Source of the DNA: G963422275 sp963422275
Lineage (GTDB): Bacteria > Pseudomonadota > Alphaproteobacteria > Rhodobacterales > Rhodobacteraceae
Length of the DNA stretch: 64,000 nucleotides
Direction of reading: 5' to 3'
Assembly (NCBI GenBank): GCA_963422275.1
Contig: OY729418.1
Span: 4,464,001 to 4,528,000, forward strand
Under the pieces are notes generated by a model. It did not search any database. It saw nothing but the letters and a program-made list of their open reading frames with translations, and had not been told where the DNA came from. The position numbers were made by a program, and so were the translations under genes. This document shows, piece by piece, positions 26,680-35,282 of this stretch. Position 1 is the first letter of the stretch; the number at the start of each line of letters is the position of its first letter.

Positions 26680-26906
26680 CATCCAAACGGTTCGGTCAGA
26701 AAGTCGGCTTGAAGATCGCACCGGAGTTGGTCGACACCGCGTGTGATTAGATCGGCGTTGAAGTCTTCGCCAATGGGCACGAGATCACCGACTCAGAGGC
26801 CCATGCCTTCAGCGCGCCGTCGAAGTCGTATCGATGCGTCTTCGCCCACCTCGTCATTGTCACGGGCGATCCAGAGCCGCTTGATAGTGTCAGTGTAGGG
26901 GGACCC
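26680..26906 (-). pseudogene. Remnant of a plasmid-type toprim-domain protein
   Basis: Just upstream of the DUF2493 gene the minus strand reads IKRLWIARDNDEVGEDASIR and, one frame away, VGDLVPIGEDFNADLITRGV followed by DQLRCDLQADFL. This is the C-terminal end of the toprim/primase-like proteins that precede DUF2493 genes on alphaproteobacterial plasmids. The rest of the gene is missing. It supports a plasmid or ICE origin of the 23.8-26.9 kb patch. Confidence 0.5.
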
Positions 26907-26910
26907 CGGC

Positions 26911-27730
26911 GGAACGTCGAGAGCGGTTTTTGGACGCAACCGGCACGGAGATCGACCTAGTTGCGCCAAGCCCGCGCGCGTCGCCTCTTCCTAGTTAGCT
27001 GCAAGCGCAACCCTGATCGGCATACGCCAAGGTCCGACTTGGCCCCGCACATAGAGAGATTCATGGCCGCGCTGCCGCAGAACACAGGGCCTAGATACGA
27101 GGCTGGGAGCGTACCCGGTGCTTATGTCACCAGAAATCAGCGAAGCTCAAAGAGAACGACTTGAGAGTCTAGGCTATGTCTGCAGCGACATTCCAACGCT
27201 CGCTGGCGTTCTGGAACGCCGAGACTAGCTACCGAGGCCAGCAATGCCAGAGCCTGCCAACAAAACTGCACAGGAACAAGAAAGCAAGGAATTTGATGAC
27301 TCCAGTCCTTGAACTTGTCCGCTGTATATCCCGTCTCTCCATTGCGTGTTCTGGTCCGGGCAATTCCACTCTTAACACGGATTTTTCAGGCAATTGGGCA
27401 TTCACGGCAAGCAAGAAGAAGCCGAACCAGAAGCTGCGTCTTGTCCCCGATGTTGTCCGCTGGATGAGCCAACTCGGAGCGCCCGCTTTTGCGTTTTCAG
27501 TCTGGGATCCTGCAATATGACAAACGGCACCCCCCCCCCGCTTGGATATTGGATCCGGATTTGACGGCGGAGAACGTCCTTGTCGTTTTGCTTGTACCGA
27601 ACGCGGCTGGTTCGATGGATCGGAAAAATTGGACGGCATCTTCCCGGGTTTTGGCCGCCTAGCGCGGTTAGAACGAAAAGCGAGTTGGGCGGTGGTGCGT
27701 TTCCTCAGCAACCCGAATTTGAAAGTGCGA
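26911..27730. other. Intergenic region without a convincing gene
   Basis: Several short open frames exist but none shows a known domain. One 34-codon frame (27124-27228) reads EISEAQRERLESLGYVC; that ending recalls sulfatase C-termini but is too short to claim. A run of nine or more C lies near 27530. Confidence 0.4.
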
Positions 27731-28390
27731 TCATGATTTGACGCCCTTCAGCGGCATGGTCGGGTTGCCAAGGGAATGAATGTGCATTAGCGCATCGCGT
27801 ATGAACGCAATATGGGCCGTTTCCTCGATGATCTCGACACGGTACTGTGCCTCAATGATGTTCTTCCCAAGCCCTATTGTTCCGTGATTGGCCAATGAGG
27901 CAGCGCATAGCGATTTGTCTTGAAGGATCGGGGAAATCTCCGCCGGGCCTTGCGGTCCGCCGTTCCGGCCTAATGGAATCAAAGGTATTCGCCCCACCTT
28001 CTCGAGCGCCTGCACCGTAAGGCAAGGAATTTCCAGCCCAGCAGACGCCCACCCGGTGGCCCAAGGCGAGTGAACATGGACAACACTGTTGACATCTGGG
28101 CGAACGATGTAGATCCCGACATGAAAATCAAGGTCCTTGGAGGGCTTGCCGCTTCCCGCAACGACATTTCCTTCTAAGTCGGCTACCATCAAATTTTCGT
28201 GGGTGCACTCGTTGAACCCTACCCCACTCGGTTTGATGACGATAGCCGAGACGCCAGGCAGCCTTACGGACAAGTTGCCGCCGGCATTGGTCTGCAAACC
28301 CTTTTCAAAACACCGCCGAGCAGTATCGATTATGGATTGCCTCGTAACGGCGAGATCGTCGGTTCGCAACTTGTTGAGAAGATCACTCAT
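27731..28390 (-). CDS. Class II aldolase/adducin family protein (fuculose/ribulose-phosphate aldolase type)
   Basis: A 219 aa zinc enzyme of the FucA/AraD family. Seen: TNAGGNLSVRLPG near residue 35, the GTSG-like phosphate loop replaced by KPSGVGFNE, the zinc-binding HVHSPWATGWAS (about 104-115), and the later histidine in LANHGTIGLG. FucA-type enzymes split ketose-1-phosphates, usually to DHAP and an aldehyde. It is the second gene of a two-gene minus-strand operon, 15 bases after the Tm-1-like gene. The cluster has a second, longer class II aldolase on the plus strand at 31536, which implies a pathway with two related steps or substrates. Confidence 0.85.
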   Translation of the reverse strand: MSDLLNKLRTDDLAVTRQSIIDTARRCFEKGLQTNAGGNLSVRLPGVSAIVIKPSGVGFNECTHENLMVADLEGNVVAGSGKPSKDLDFHVGIYIVRPDVNSVVHVHSPWATGWASAGLEIPCLTVQALEKVGRIPLIPLGRNGGPQGPAEISPILQDKSLCAASLANHGTIGLGKNIIEAQYRVEIIEETAHIAFIRDALMHIHSLGNPTMPLKGVKS

Positions 28391-28405
28391 TCTATTCCAC
28401 AGCGT

Positions 28406-29575
28406 TCAGTTGGCAAGCTTGATGCCGCTTGCCATTTTAGTGAAGGATTCAACGGCGGCGAGCGCGGTCGCATCGTCATTGATGTGCGCATCCAGCCGCT
28501 GGCATTGGATACGGTTGCCAAGACCACCCATCAAGGCACTCGCGAAGGCCTCCCGCCCCTCCGGATTATCAATCTCACCCCCAGAAATGTCTTCGGTAGA
28601 GAACCCGCCCATTGGAAGCAGAACCTCGGCAGGCCCGGGCATGGCGCAAATTTCGTCTGCCAGGAACCGGCCTGCTCGTGCCATTTCCCCGGGCGTCAGA
28701 GCCACGTGCGTGAAATCTGGGCTGTGGATGTAGTGCGGTCGCCTTCTATCGCTTTCTTCGAGACTCGACACTGGCCCTGCGGTTCGAAAGTTTGCCCCTC
28801 CTGGAAGGATCACTCGCGGACGCGTCCCTCCGGCCCGAAAGCGCTCTTGCGGCACGGGTGAATTCTCGTCAAGCAACAGCCAGACGATCTCGTGTATCGT
28901 CAAGTCGATGAGTCCGCTGATCAAGCCGCTACTGTCCCATCGACAGAGAGCCCTGCCTCCATAGCCATTGGCGTGAAAGACTGTCACCTCGAATCCCGCG
29001 GAAACCAGAAGGCTTCGAACGGCGGTGGCGGATTTTTCGGTCACTCCGAGAGCCGAGAGCGCAACGGACTCGCGAAGAGCAAATTCGTGACCAGCACCAG
29101 AATGGGTGGTCAAGCCAGCGACGATGAAGGCCGCGTTGTCCAGCACCAGTCGCATCGACGGCCCAAGCCCTGCTATGTCGCAGACAGAAGGGATCAAGAC
29201 GATGCTGTTGTCGGCGGTGAACCGGCGGGGATCTACCGCCATAGTGGTTACGATCACCTTCGGTGTCGCGAAGTTCATCTGCGAATATGCGTCGGCAACG
29301 ATTCGGGTTCCGGTTGCCCCACCCATTCCCACGACCACTTTGATGCCGCGAGCAAGACGATTTCCGATTTCGTCGCCCGCCCGAGCGGATGCACGCTCCA
29401 TTTCCTGAACTTTTTCGGAATCTGAAAGCCGCGACTTTCCCCCACCACCCTTGGAGATACTGATATCCAGAATATCGCATCCAAAACCGAGAGAGCGGAT
29501 TCGCTCAGCCAAATACCGAGCTTCGCTCGCTTTTGTGTCCAGCGTTGCCAGCAAGAGCACTTGGACTCTTTCCAT
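28406..29575 (-). CDS. Tm-1-like / UPF0261 family protein
   Basis: A 389 aa protein beginning VQVLLLATLDTKASEARYLA, with DILDISISKGGGG, VVVGMGGATGTRIVADAYS, PKVIVTTMAVDP and the C-terminal half VEVLLPMGGFSTEDISGGEI-like stretch, seen here as VLLPMGGFS. These are hallmarks of the Tm-1-like ATP-binding domain family (UPF0261), named after tomato virus resistance protein Tm-1. The bacterial function is unknown. It is the first gene of the operon with the class II aldolase and is divergent from the MBL-fold gene, so both directions may share one control region. Its presence in a sugar cluster suggests a metabolic rather than defensive role; this is inference. Confidence 0.85.
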   Translation of the reverse strand: MERVQVLLLATLDTKASEARYLAERIRSLGFGCDILDISISKGGGGKSRLSDSEKVQEMERASARAGDEIGNRLARGIKVVVGMGGATGTRIVADAYSQMNFATPKVIVTTMAVDPRRFTADNSIVLIPSVCDIAGLGPSMRLVLDNAAFIVAGLTTHSGAGHEFALRESVALSALGVTEKSATAVRSLLVSAGFEVTVFHANGYGGRALCRWDSSGLISGLIDLTIHEIVWLLLDENSPVPQERFRAGGTRPRVILPGGANFRTAGPVSSLEESDRRRPHYIHSPDFTHVALTPGEMARAGRFLADEICAMPGPAEVLLPMGGFSTEDISGGEIDNPEGREAFASALMGGLGNRIQCQRLDAHINDDATALAAVESFTKMASGIKLAN

Positions 29576-29787
29576 TCATTCAAACCCCGGGCGGAGCCGG
29601 CATTCAAGCCAGCGACTGTTTCCGTGGAAGTATAGATCATTCGGTTGATCCTGCCGAGAGCTTGAATCGCCTTTCGCCGGACAAGGATTCACTCATTGGA
29701 GCGACAGTCGAAAATTCCATGTGGATTCCCTCAAGCGGACTCGATATCGTGATACGGGGGAATCAGATTTACTGGAGGCATTGCACA

Positions 29788-30627
29788 GTGGGAGTTTCCG
29801 AAACAAGAATTTACCCCATCAACACAGGCTGGCTGGAAGCTGATCTTGGAACGTACATCTTCTGGAAAGGGCCCGCTGGCGAGAAAATCTGGAATCCGGT
29901 TTACTGCTTCCTTGTCGATACGGGCGAACACAAGATTCTGGTGGACACGGGCCTTTGCGACGAGAAGCGCGCAACGAAATATCACCACAAGTGCCAGAAG
30001 CGTGGATGTCGTGAAGTCCACGATCACCTGAGGCATGACCTCGGCGTGGACCCGGACCAGATCGACATCATAATCTTCACCCACCTCCACTGGGATCACG
30101 TGCAGAACATGAAGGAATTCCGAAACTCCCGGTACATCTGTCCCGAAGTGGAGATAAAGTGGGCATACAACCCGTTGCCTTTGTACTACAGAACCTACGA
30201 GTCGCCAGTTCTTGGCATCGAGCCTGCATACTACGGTTGCAGCTTCGAGCTGGTGCACGGCGAAACCGAAATCGTTCCCGGTGTCTCCATGTTCAATACA
30301 CCGGGGCACTCGCCAGGCCACATGGCCGTGACCGTCAAAACCAGCGTCGGTGACATAGTCATTGCTGGAGACGCAATCTTTCAGGGACGAAACATGGAGC
30401 CGAACGAGGCGGAAAAATGGCGATACTGGGTCCCGGCCCGCTTCGTCAATTCAATCGAGGGCTGGAAATCAGTCGAGGAAATCGACAAGCGCGCAGACTA
30501 CATCCTTGCGTGCCACGACAAGGCAGTCGGAGAGCACACCGTCTATCCCTTCGACGGAATCCAACCAAGAGAGCGTCGGAGAGTCATTCCAGGTTACTCG
30601 TTCTACTTCGCGGATCTTCCGCGATAG
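29788..30627 (+). CDS. MBL-fold metallo-hydrolase (N-acyl homoserine lactonase-like)
   Basis: A 279 aa metallo-beta-lactamase-fold hydrolase. The zinc motif FTHLHWDHVQNM (His 99, His 101, Asp 103, His 104) is complete. Further ligands appear in NTPGHSPGHMAV, the Asp of VIAGDAIFQ, and ILACHDKAVG. The spacing matches AiiA-like lactonases. I chose GTG 29788 because GGAGG at 29774-29778 stands nine bases upstream; ATG 29719 in the same frame is possible but has no site. It begins a plus-strand operon with the HAD, aldolase and kinase genes (gaps of 7, 1 and 3 bases). In that setting it more likely opens a sugar lactone than quenches quorum signals; that is inference. Confidence 0.82.
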   Translation: MGVSETRIYPINTGWLEADLGTYIFWKGPAGEKIWNPVYCFLVDTGEHKILVDTGLCDEKRATKYHHKCQKRGCREVHDHLRHDLGVDPDQIDIIIFTHLHWDHVQNMKEFRNSRYICPEVEIKWAYNPLPLYYRTYESPVLGIEPAYYGCSFELVHGETEIVPGVSMFNTPGHSPGHMAVTVKTSVGDIVIAGDAIFQGRNMEPNEAEKWRYWVPARFVNSIEGWKSVEEIDKRADYILACHDKAVGEHTVYPFDGIQPRERRRVIPGYSFYFADLPR

Positions 30628-30634
30628 CAGACAC

Positions 30635-31534
30635 GTGACAAAACTAATCGAGAGCGTAGAGGAGATATTCGAATCTTTCGATGTCGCCGTACTTGACCAA
30701 TGGGGTGTGCTTCATCAAGGAACATCAGCCTATCCAAGTGCCTCAGGTGCGGTGGACGCGATAGCCAAGTCAAGTCGGAAGGTGGTCATCCTTTCGAACT
30801 CGGGCCGTCGTGCGGACGAGAACCTGAAACGGATCGTCGCATTTGGATTCAGTTCATTTTCAATTCACAAGGTCATGTCATCGGGTGAGGCGGTGTGGAA
30901 TGACTTGGCGCTAGGGAATATTTCGTCATGCGGACGCCATCCGCGGATGCTGTATCCAATTTGCGCAACGGACGGAGATGCTGAGCGATGGGCCGGGGAT
31001 GGCTGCTTCTTGCGGATCGTTCACGATTTAGATGCAGCTGATGCGCTTCTGCTGATGGGCGTTCCGGAAAGAACCAGAGCAGATGCATACGACGGCATCT
31101 TCGCCGAGGCACAGGCAAAAGGTCTCGGCATGATATGCTCCAACCCGGACCGCATCTCTCCTCGGTCATACGGACTGATTACATCGCCCGGGACTCTTGC
31201 TCACAGATTCCAGCAGGCTGGCGGTTCCGTGACATGGTATGGAAAACCCTACAGCAGGGTGTTTGACTTGGTCGCGGAAAGCCATCCGGGCGTGAATCGC
31301 GAGCGCATCGTGATGATTGGCGACTCAATCGAGCATGACATTTCTGGAGGAAATTGCGCAGGATTTGCAACGGTGTTCGTGCGCGGAGGAATCCATTCGG
31401 ACAAATTTGGCGACGACAAGTCCGATGCGGACATACTCGAAGGCATCGGGGAATTGGCAGAGATTCACGGCAATGTCTGGCCGGACTATTCTTTACCCTT
31501 TCTGACCTCGTGCAGACCGCTCCTAGGAGAATAA
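30635..31534 (+). CDS. HAD-superfamily IIA hydrolase (TIGR01459-like)
   Basis: A 299 aa HAD hydrolase. Motif I is VAVLDQWGVLHQG (nucleophile Asp near 19, but the usual DxD second acid is Trp-shifted as DQWG), motif II VVILSNSGRRAD, and motifs III/IV YGKPYSRVFDLV with IVMIGDSIEHDISGG. The DQWGVLH form is typical of the TIGR01459 group. The start is GTG 30635, seven bases after the upstream stop. It probably dephosphorylates a small phospho-sugar or nucleotide. Its place between the MBL-fold and aldolase genes suggests a role in the same sugar pathway. Confidence 0.82.
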   Translation: MTKLIESVEEIFESFDVAVLDQWGVLHQGTSAYPSASGAVDAIAKSSRKVVILSNSGRRADENLKRIVAFGFSSFSIHKVMSSGEAVWNDLALGNISSCGRHPRMLYPICATDGDAERWAGDGCFLRIVHDLDAADALLLMGVPERTRADAYDGIFAEAQAKGLGMICSNPDRISPRSYGLITSPGTLAHRFQQAGGSVTWYGKPYSRVFDLVAESHPGVNRERIVMIGDSIEHDISGGNCAGFATVFVRGGIHSDKFGDDKSDADILEGIGELAEIHGNVWPDYSLPFLTSCRPLLGE

Positions 31535-31535
31535 G

Positions 31536-32537
31536 TTGATTGCCAGCCATCCCAGGGATTTCCTTGAGTTGTCTCAAGAAATTGGAACTGATCCCTGCCT
31601 CATTCAGGGGGCGGGCGGGAATACCTCTTACAAATCGGATGGCGCACTTTGGATCAAGGCATCGGGAACACGGCTGTCGGCCTCTCTAAACGATGACATC
31701 TTCATTCCCGTAGACCTAGGCGCGGCACTTGAAGAAATTCATGGCAATGGAGACGGAAGCCTCCGAAATGCAGTTCTCAAGACACAATCGCGACACCGGC
31801 CTTCGATTGAAACCACACTGCACGCCGCGTTTCCGCAGAAATACGTGTTTCACTGGCACTCCATCTCTTCCATCTGCCATTCCGTTTCGATCGAAGGACG
31901 CAAGGCACTCCCGGACAAGTTAAGCGGTCTCGCTTGGGTGTCGACTCCGTACTGCCATCCAGGCATTGAACTGACCCATTCGGTACTGGGAAGGCTGAAA
32001 CGTCGACCGGATGCGAACGTGGTTATTTTGGAGAATCATGGCATTGTGGTTGCTGGAAACAATGTTGACGAAATCCGAAACCGCATCTCCGACATTGAAA
32101 GGCGGTTGGCATTGCCGGCGACTTGGCCCAAGGCACCAACCCAAGATCAGCCCCAAGTGGAAAGCTGGGATTCGCTACCACCATACTCCGGCCTTGCGAC
32201 TGACCCTTTGATGCGGGAACGTGTCTGCGGCGGCAGCTACTATCCAGACCATGTGGTTTTTCTCGGCCCTGGACTTCAGGTCGCCACTCTCGACGAAATG
32301 AAGCAACCGGCATCTAGAGAGCGGTTGCCATTTCCAGTGGTTCTGGTGCCAGACATTGGAGTCTACATTCGCCCAGATGCGGTGCAGGCAGCTCACGAAG
32401 CGCTGATATGCATCCACAATGTCCTTGTTAGGATTCCGGAGGAATGGACAGTTTGTCCAATAGGGTGCGAAGCGGAAGCGAAGCTCCTCGAAAGTCATGC
32501 GGAGAAACACCGGCAAGCGCTGGCCCGCCGGCAGTGA
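31536..32537 (+). CDS. Class II aldolase family protein, long form
   Basis: A 333 aa protein starting at TTG 31536 with AGGAGA six bases upstream. The class II aldolase core is at the N-terminus: IQGAGGNTSYKSDGALWIKA, with the phosphate loop IKASGTRLS, the zinc motif HWHSISSICHS (about 107-117), TPYCHPGIELTH, and ILENHGIVV. The extra 120 C-terminal residues (from about 210) include PDHVVFLGPG and are seen in the long rhamnulose/oxo-4-phosphoerythronate-like subfamily. It overlaps no gene but lies one base after the HAD stop, and the kinase follows after three bases. Likely reaction: retro-aldol cleavage or decarboxylation of a phosphorylated sugar or sugar acid made by the kinase. Confidence 0.82.
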   Translation: MIASHPRDFLELSQEIGTDPCLIQGAGGNTSYKSDGALWIKASGTRLSASLNDDIFIPVDLGAALEEIHGNGDGSLRNAVLKTQSRHRPSIETTLHAAFPQKYVFHWHSISSICHSVSIEGRKALPDKLSGLAWVSTPYCHPGIELTHSVLGRLKRRPDANVVILENHGIVVAGNNVDEIRNRISDIERRLALPATWPKAPTQDQPQVESWDSLPPYSGLATDPLMRERVCGGSYYPDHVVFLGPGLQVATLDEMKQPASRERLPFPVVLVPDIGVYIRPDAVQAAHEALICIHNVLVRIPEEWTVCPIGCEAEAKLLESHAEKHRQALARRQ

Positions 32538-32540
32538 CAC

Positions 32541-33842
32541 ATGTCTCTCTGTCTTGGCATCGACATCGGCACCACAGGATGCCGGATCGCCATTGTGGAC
32601 GAGAACGGTGACCCGATATCCTCGATCGCCCGACCAATGGCGAAACCTCGCAGGATCGACGGACGACCGGCACAGGATCCATTGATCTGGTGGAATGCCG
32701 TCCGAGAGTGTCTATTTGACCAGAGAGATGCCCTTGAATCTTTTGGCAGATCAATGGGGGAAGTTTCCGCGGTTGCGGTGGATGGCACATCGGGAACACT
32801 GTTGCTTGCCGACTCGAACCTGAATCCAACCACCCTTGGGTACATGTACAACTCCTCGGGGTTTTCAGACGCGGCTGCACACATAGAGCGTGCTGCTCCT
32901 GAAGGATCGATAGCACTGGGAAACTCGTCGTCTCTCGCGAGACTGCTTTTCCTGACTGCCCACGACAATTCAGGAAAAGTCAGGCATGCTTTGCATCAAG
33001 CCGACTGGATAACAGCGCTGTTGCTTGGAAAGGGAGGCACTTCGGACGAGAACAATGTGCTCAAACTCGGCTATGATCTTCTAAAAAATGCATGGCCGTC
33101 ATGGTTTTCCGATTTGAACCTAGACCTCAATTTGATGCCTAAAGTCGTTCCGGCTGGCACTCCCATTGGAATTGTTTCCGATCAGGTCGCGCACGCGTTT
33201 GGATTCTCCGGGCAGACCCGAGTGGTCGCGGGTACAACTGACAGCGTTGCGGCCTTCGTCGCGTCGGGCGCCCGTCAAGTGGGTGAAGGGGTCACCTCGC
33301 TCGGTACAACGCTCGCAATAAAGCTGTTGTCCGACCGTCCCGTAAACAATTTAGCACAGGGAATATACAGTCACAGGATTTTCGGAATGTGGCTAGCCGG
33401 GGGAGCTTCGAATTCAGGTGGAGGCGTGCTTGAGCAGCATTTTTCCAGAGATCAAATGGCTGAACTTGAAAGCAGAATTGAACCGGAAAACGAAACCGGT
33501 CTGAACTACTACCCTCTCGCATGCCCGGGAGAGCGTTTTCCGGTATCCGATCCCGCCAAGCCTCCCAAGCTGGAACCGAGACCGGAAGACGAAGCGGTGT
33601 TCTTCCAAGGAATCCTGGAAGGAATTGCCCAGATCGAGAAGGCTGGCTACAATGCGCTGGTCGAACTTGGCGCTCCGAAGGTCTCGGTCATTTTCACGAC
33701 CGGCGGCGGTTCGAAAAACCGGAAGTGGGAGGATATCAGGCGCCGGATGATCGGGTGCAAGATCGTTCAATCGTCGGCCGATGCAGCGATAGGAAGCGCA
33801 TTGATTGCGAAGGCAGGGATAGCGAACGGGCCATCTGGTTGA
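32541..33842 (+). CDS. FGGY-family carbohydrate kinase (ribulokinase-like)
   Basis: A 433 aa sugar kinase. The N-terminal phosphate-1 motif GIDIGTTGCRIAIVD, the adenosine-type VAVDGTSGTLLL, the central VVAGTTDSVAAFVASG (FGGY signature 1 region), TSLGTTLAIKLLS, and the C-terminal IFTTGGGSKNRKW with DAAIGSALIA are all visible. At 433 aa it belongs to the short D-ribulokinase/xylulokinase-like branch. It should phosphorylate a free ketose or polyol with ATP. It is the last gene of the plus-strand operon and provides the phosphorylated substrate expected by the neighbouring class II aldolases. Substrate not predictable. Confidence 0.87.
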   Translation: MSLCLGIDIGTTGCRIAIVDENGDPISSIARPMAKPRRIDGRPAQDPLIWWNAVRECLFDQRDALESFGRSMGEVSAVAVDGTSGTLLLADSNLNPTTLGYMYNSSGFSDAAAHIERAAPEGSIALGNSSSLARLLFLTAHDNSGKVRHALHQADWITALLLGKGGTSDENNVLKLGYDLLKNAWPSWFSDLNLDLNLMPKVVPAGTPIGIVSDQVAHAFGFSGQTRVVAGTTDSVAAFVASGARQVGEGVTSLGTTLAIKLLSDRPVNNLAQGIYSHRIFGMWLAGGASNSGGGVLEQHFSRDQMAELESRIEPENETGLNYYPLACPGERFPVSDPAKPPKLEPRPEDEAVFFQGILEGIAQIEKAGYNALVELGAPKVSVIFTTGGGSKNRKWEDIRRRMIGCKIVQSSADAAIGSALIAKAGIANGPSG

Positions 33843-33853
33843 AACGGGCATTC

Positions 33854-33868
33854 GCCGCTGGAAGCGGC
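33854..33868 (+). terminator. Possible short hairpin terminator after the kinase gene
   Basis: GCCGCT-GGA-AGCGGC forms a 6-bp stem with a three-base loop 11 bases after the kinase stop, followed by ACGCATTTTAG. The T tract is weak, so this is only a candidate. It lies between convergent genes. Confidence 0.3.
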
Positions 33869-33972
33869 ACGCATTTTAGTGTGCGGACGCGGCTACGGCA
33901 CTGAAAACCGTGACCAAAGTGGGTTCCAATGACTTGATTCAACAAGTGGACCGGGCTTGCAGAAGGCATCCG

Positions 33973-34836
33973 TCAGGCATTGAATGCCAATCGAAAGCCC
34001 GTGTTGCAAGCCGAGGTGTCTCGAGACTTGCCTGACCGGGAGGCAATCCGATACCTCCAGCAATAGGATCGGTGACAGAGAAATGACCCACCTTTCAGAA
34101 CGTGTTCGCTCTCCTTGCTGGCCTGCCTGTTTCGTTCCTTGGCGGCTTTCCCGACCGACTGCACGCGAAACCTGTCTGCACACCACTCCCAAACGTTTCC
34201 GCTCATGTTGAACAATCCGAAAGCGTTTGGCGCGAATGAATCGACCGGTGCTGTCCCGTAGAAGCCGTCTCTCTCGGTGTTTGCATGCGGGAATACTCCC
34301 TGCCAGATGTTGCAGAAGATATTGCGTTCATCGTCCGGTTCTTCCTCTCCCCAGGGATACCGCGAGTTCGGATGCCCGCCACGTGCGGCAAACTCCCATT
34401 CAGCCTCGGACGGCAACCGCCCTCCAGCCCACTCGGCGAATGCGACCGCATCGCTATGCGACATGTGGGTTGCGGGATGGTCACGCGACGCCTCGCCCAA
34501 GGACATGCCCAAGGGGAATCTCCAGTTCGCGCCATCAACAGAACCCCACCAAGGCAGGTCAACGGGACTCTCGCCGGCAACATTTGGCAGCAAGCCCGAA
34601 AAAACATAGGACCAACCGAACTGATCAGCATCTGTACGATAGCCGGTCTCGTCCACGAATCCGGCGAATTCCGCAACGGTAACCGCGAACTTCGAAATGC
34701 CAAATGGCTGAAGCTTTTTTGCTCGCCGCGGAGATTCTCCATCCGAGCGAATTTCAGGCCGATTCGTGCCGATATTGGACTTCCCGCCATCCAGCCAAAC
34801 AATGTCGCTCCTGTTCAAGGTCCTCTCCTTAGGCAT
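33973..34836 (-). CDS. Formylglycine-generating enzyme (sulfatase-modifying factor)
   Basis: A 287 aa FGE-sulfatase fold protein: VWLDGGKSNIGTNRPE, LQPFGISKFAVTVAEFAGFV, THMSHSDAVAFAEWAGGRLP, SEAEWEFAARGG, RYPWGEEEPD and NMSGNVWEWCADRF. The two copper/thiol-site cysteines are present in GGSFLCHRSYCWRYRIASR. It converts a Cys or Ser of a sulfatase into formylglycine. I start it at ATG 34836; a TTG seven codons later has a better AAGGAG site and is an alternative. A longer frame upstream is an artefact of the overlapping sulfatase remnant. It is convergent with the kinase operon. Its natural partner appears to be the broken gene just upstream. Confidence 0.85.
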   Translation of the reverse strand: MPKERTLNRSDIVWLDGGKSNIGTNRPEIRSDGESPRRAKKLQPFGISKFAVTVAEFAGFVDETGYRTDADQFGWSYVFSGLLPNVAGESPVDLPWWGSVDGANWRFPLGMSLGEASRDHPATHMSHSDAVAFAEWAGGRLPSEAEWEFAARGGHPNSRYPWGEEEPDDERNIFCNIWQGVFPHANTERDGFYGTAPVDSFAPNAFGLFNMSGNVWEWCADRFRVQSVGKAAKERNRQASKESEHVLKGGSFLCHRSYCWRYRIASRSGKSRDTSACNTGFRLAFNA

Positions 34837-35282
34837 TCTGAAATGCCAGACTGTTCCGGGAATTTCTGAACGATTGCCCCGAGCACAAACTGATTTCCCG
34901 CGCCTGAATCCCCAGAGCGAGAGCTTCGTGGCCAGCCATGACCTCCCACATTTCCAATTCACGATCCGCACGGGTTTCCGGACCGGACATCGGGTGCTCC
35001 CATTCCGGGTCGCTATGCAAATCGCAAAGCACAGTCTGCGTATCTTCAACGTGCGGATGCATCGGTATAAGCGTGTACTAGAAAATGTTTTGTGCGTTCA
35101 AGATGCACGAACCGTTTGGATAGATGAAATGCGTGTAGCGTCCCCATCCGACATGTCGAAACGCGACCCCGAGGCGCCTATACAGTGCGACCCTCCAGTC
35201 GCTTTCATCCCGCTCGAAAAGTGGCAAACGATGAGGGAATGCACGCGATTTCGTTGTCAGCTGACATCCAGCTTTTCGCCCG
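34829..35282 (-). pseudogene. C-terminal remnant of a probable sulfatase
   Basis: The minus-strand frame reads GWGRYTHFIYPNGSC, then an in-frame TAG at 35078, then MHPHVEDTQTVLCDLHSDPE and RADRELEMWEVMAGHEAL, ending eight bases inside the FGE gene. The pattern of an aromatic tyrosine stretch, then LCDLHSDPEWE, resembles the LYDLENDPGE region near the end of type I sulfatases. The N-terminal catalytic part is gone: a type B element begins at 35283. Adjacency to the maturase supports the call, but the sequence evidence is modest. Confidence 0.42.

Noticed and set aside
27124..27228. Short frame ending like a sulfatase C-terminus (RLESLGYV)
   Set aside because: Only 34 codons and no catalytic part nearby; the match could be chance.
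27229..27711. A 160-residue minus-strand frame with a hydrophobic stretch
   Set aside because: Composition is irregular (C run, basic low-complexity) and no family is recognised. No ribosome-binding site or partner.
29719..29787. Longer N-terminus for the MBL-fold hydrolase from ATG 29719
   Set aside because: No ribosome-binding site and the extra residues do not look conserved; GTG 29788 has GGAGG at the right distance.
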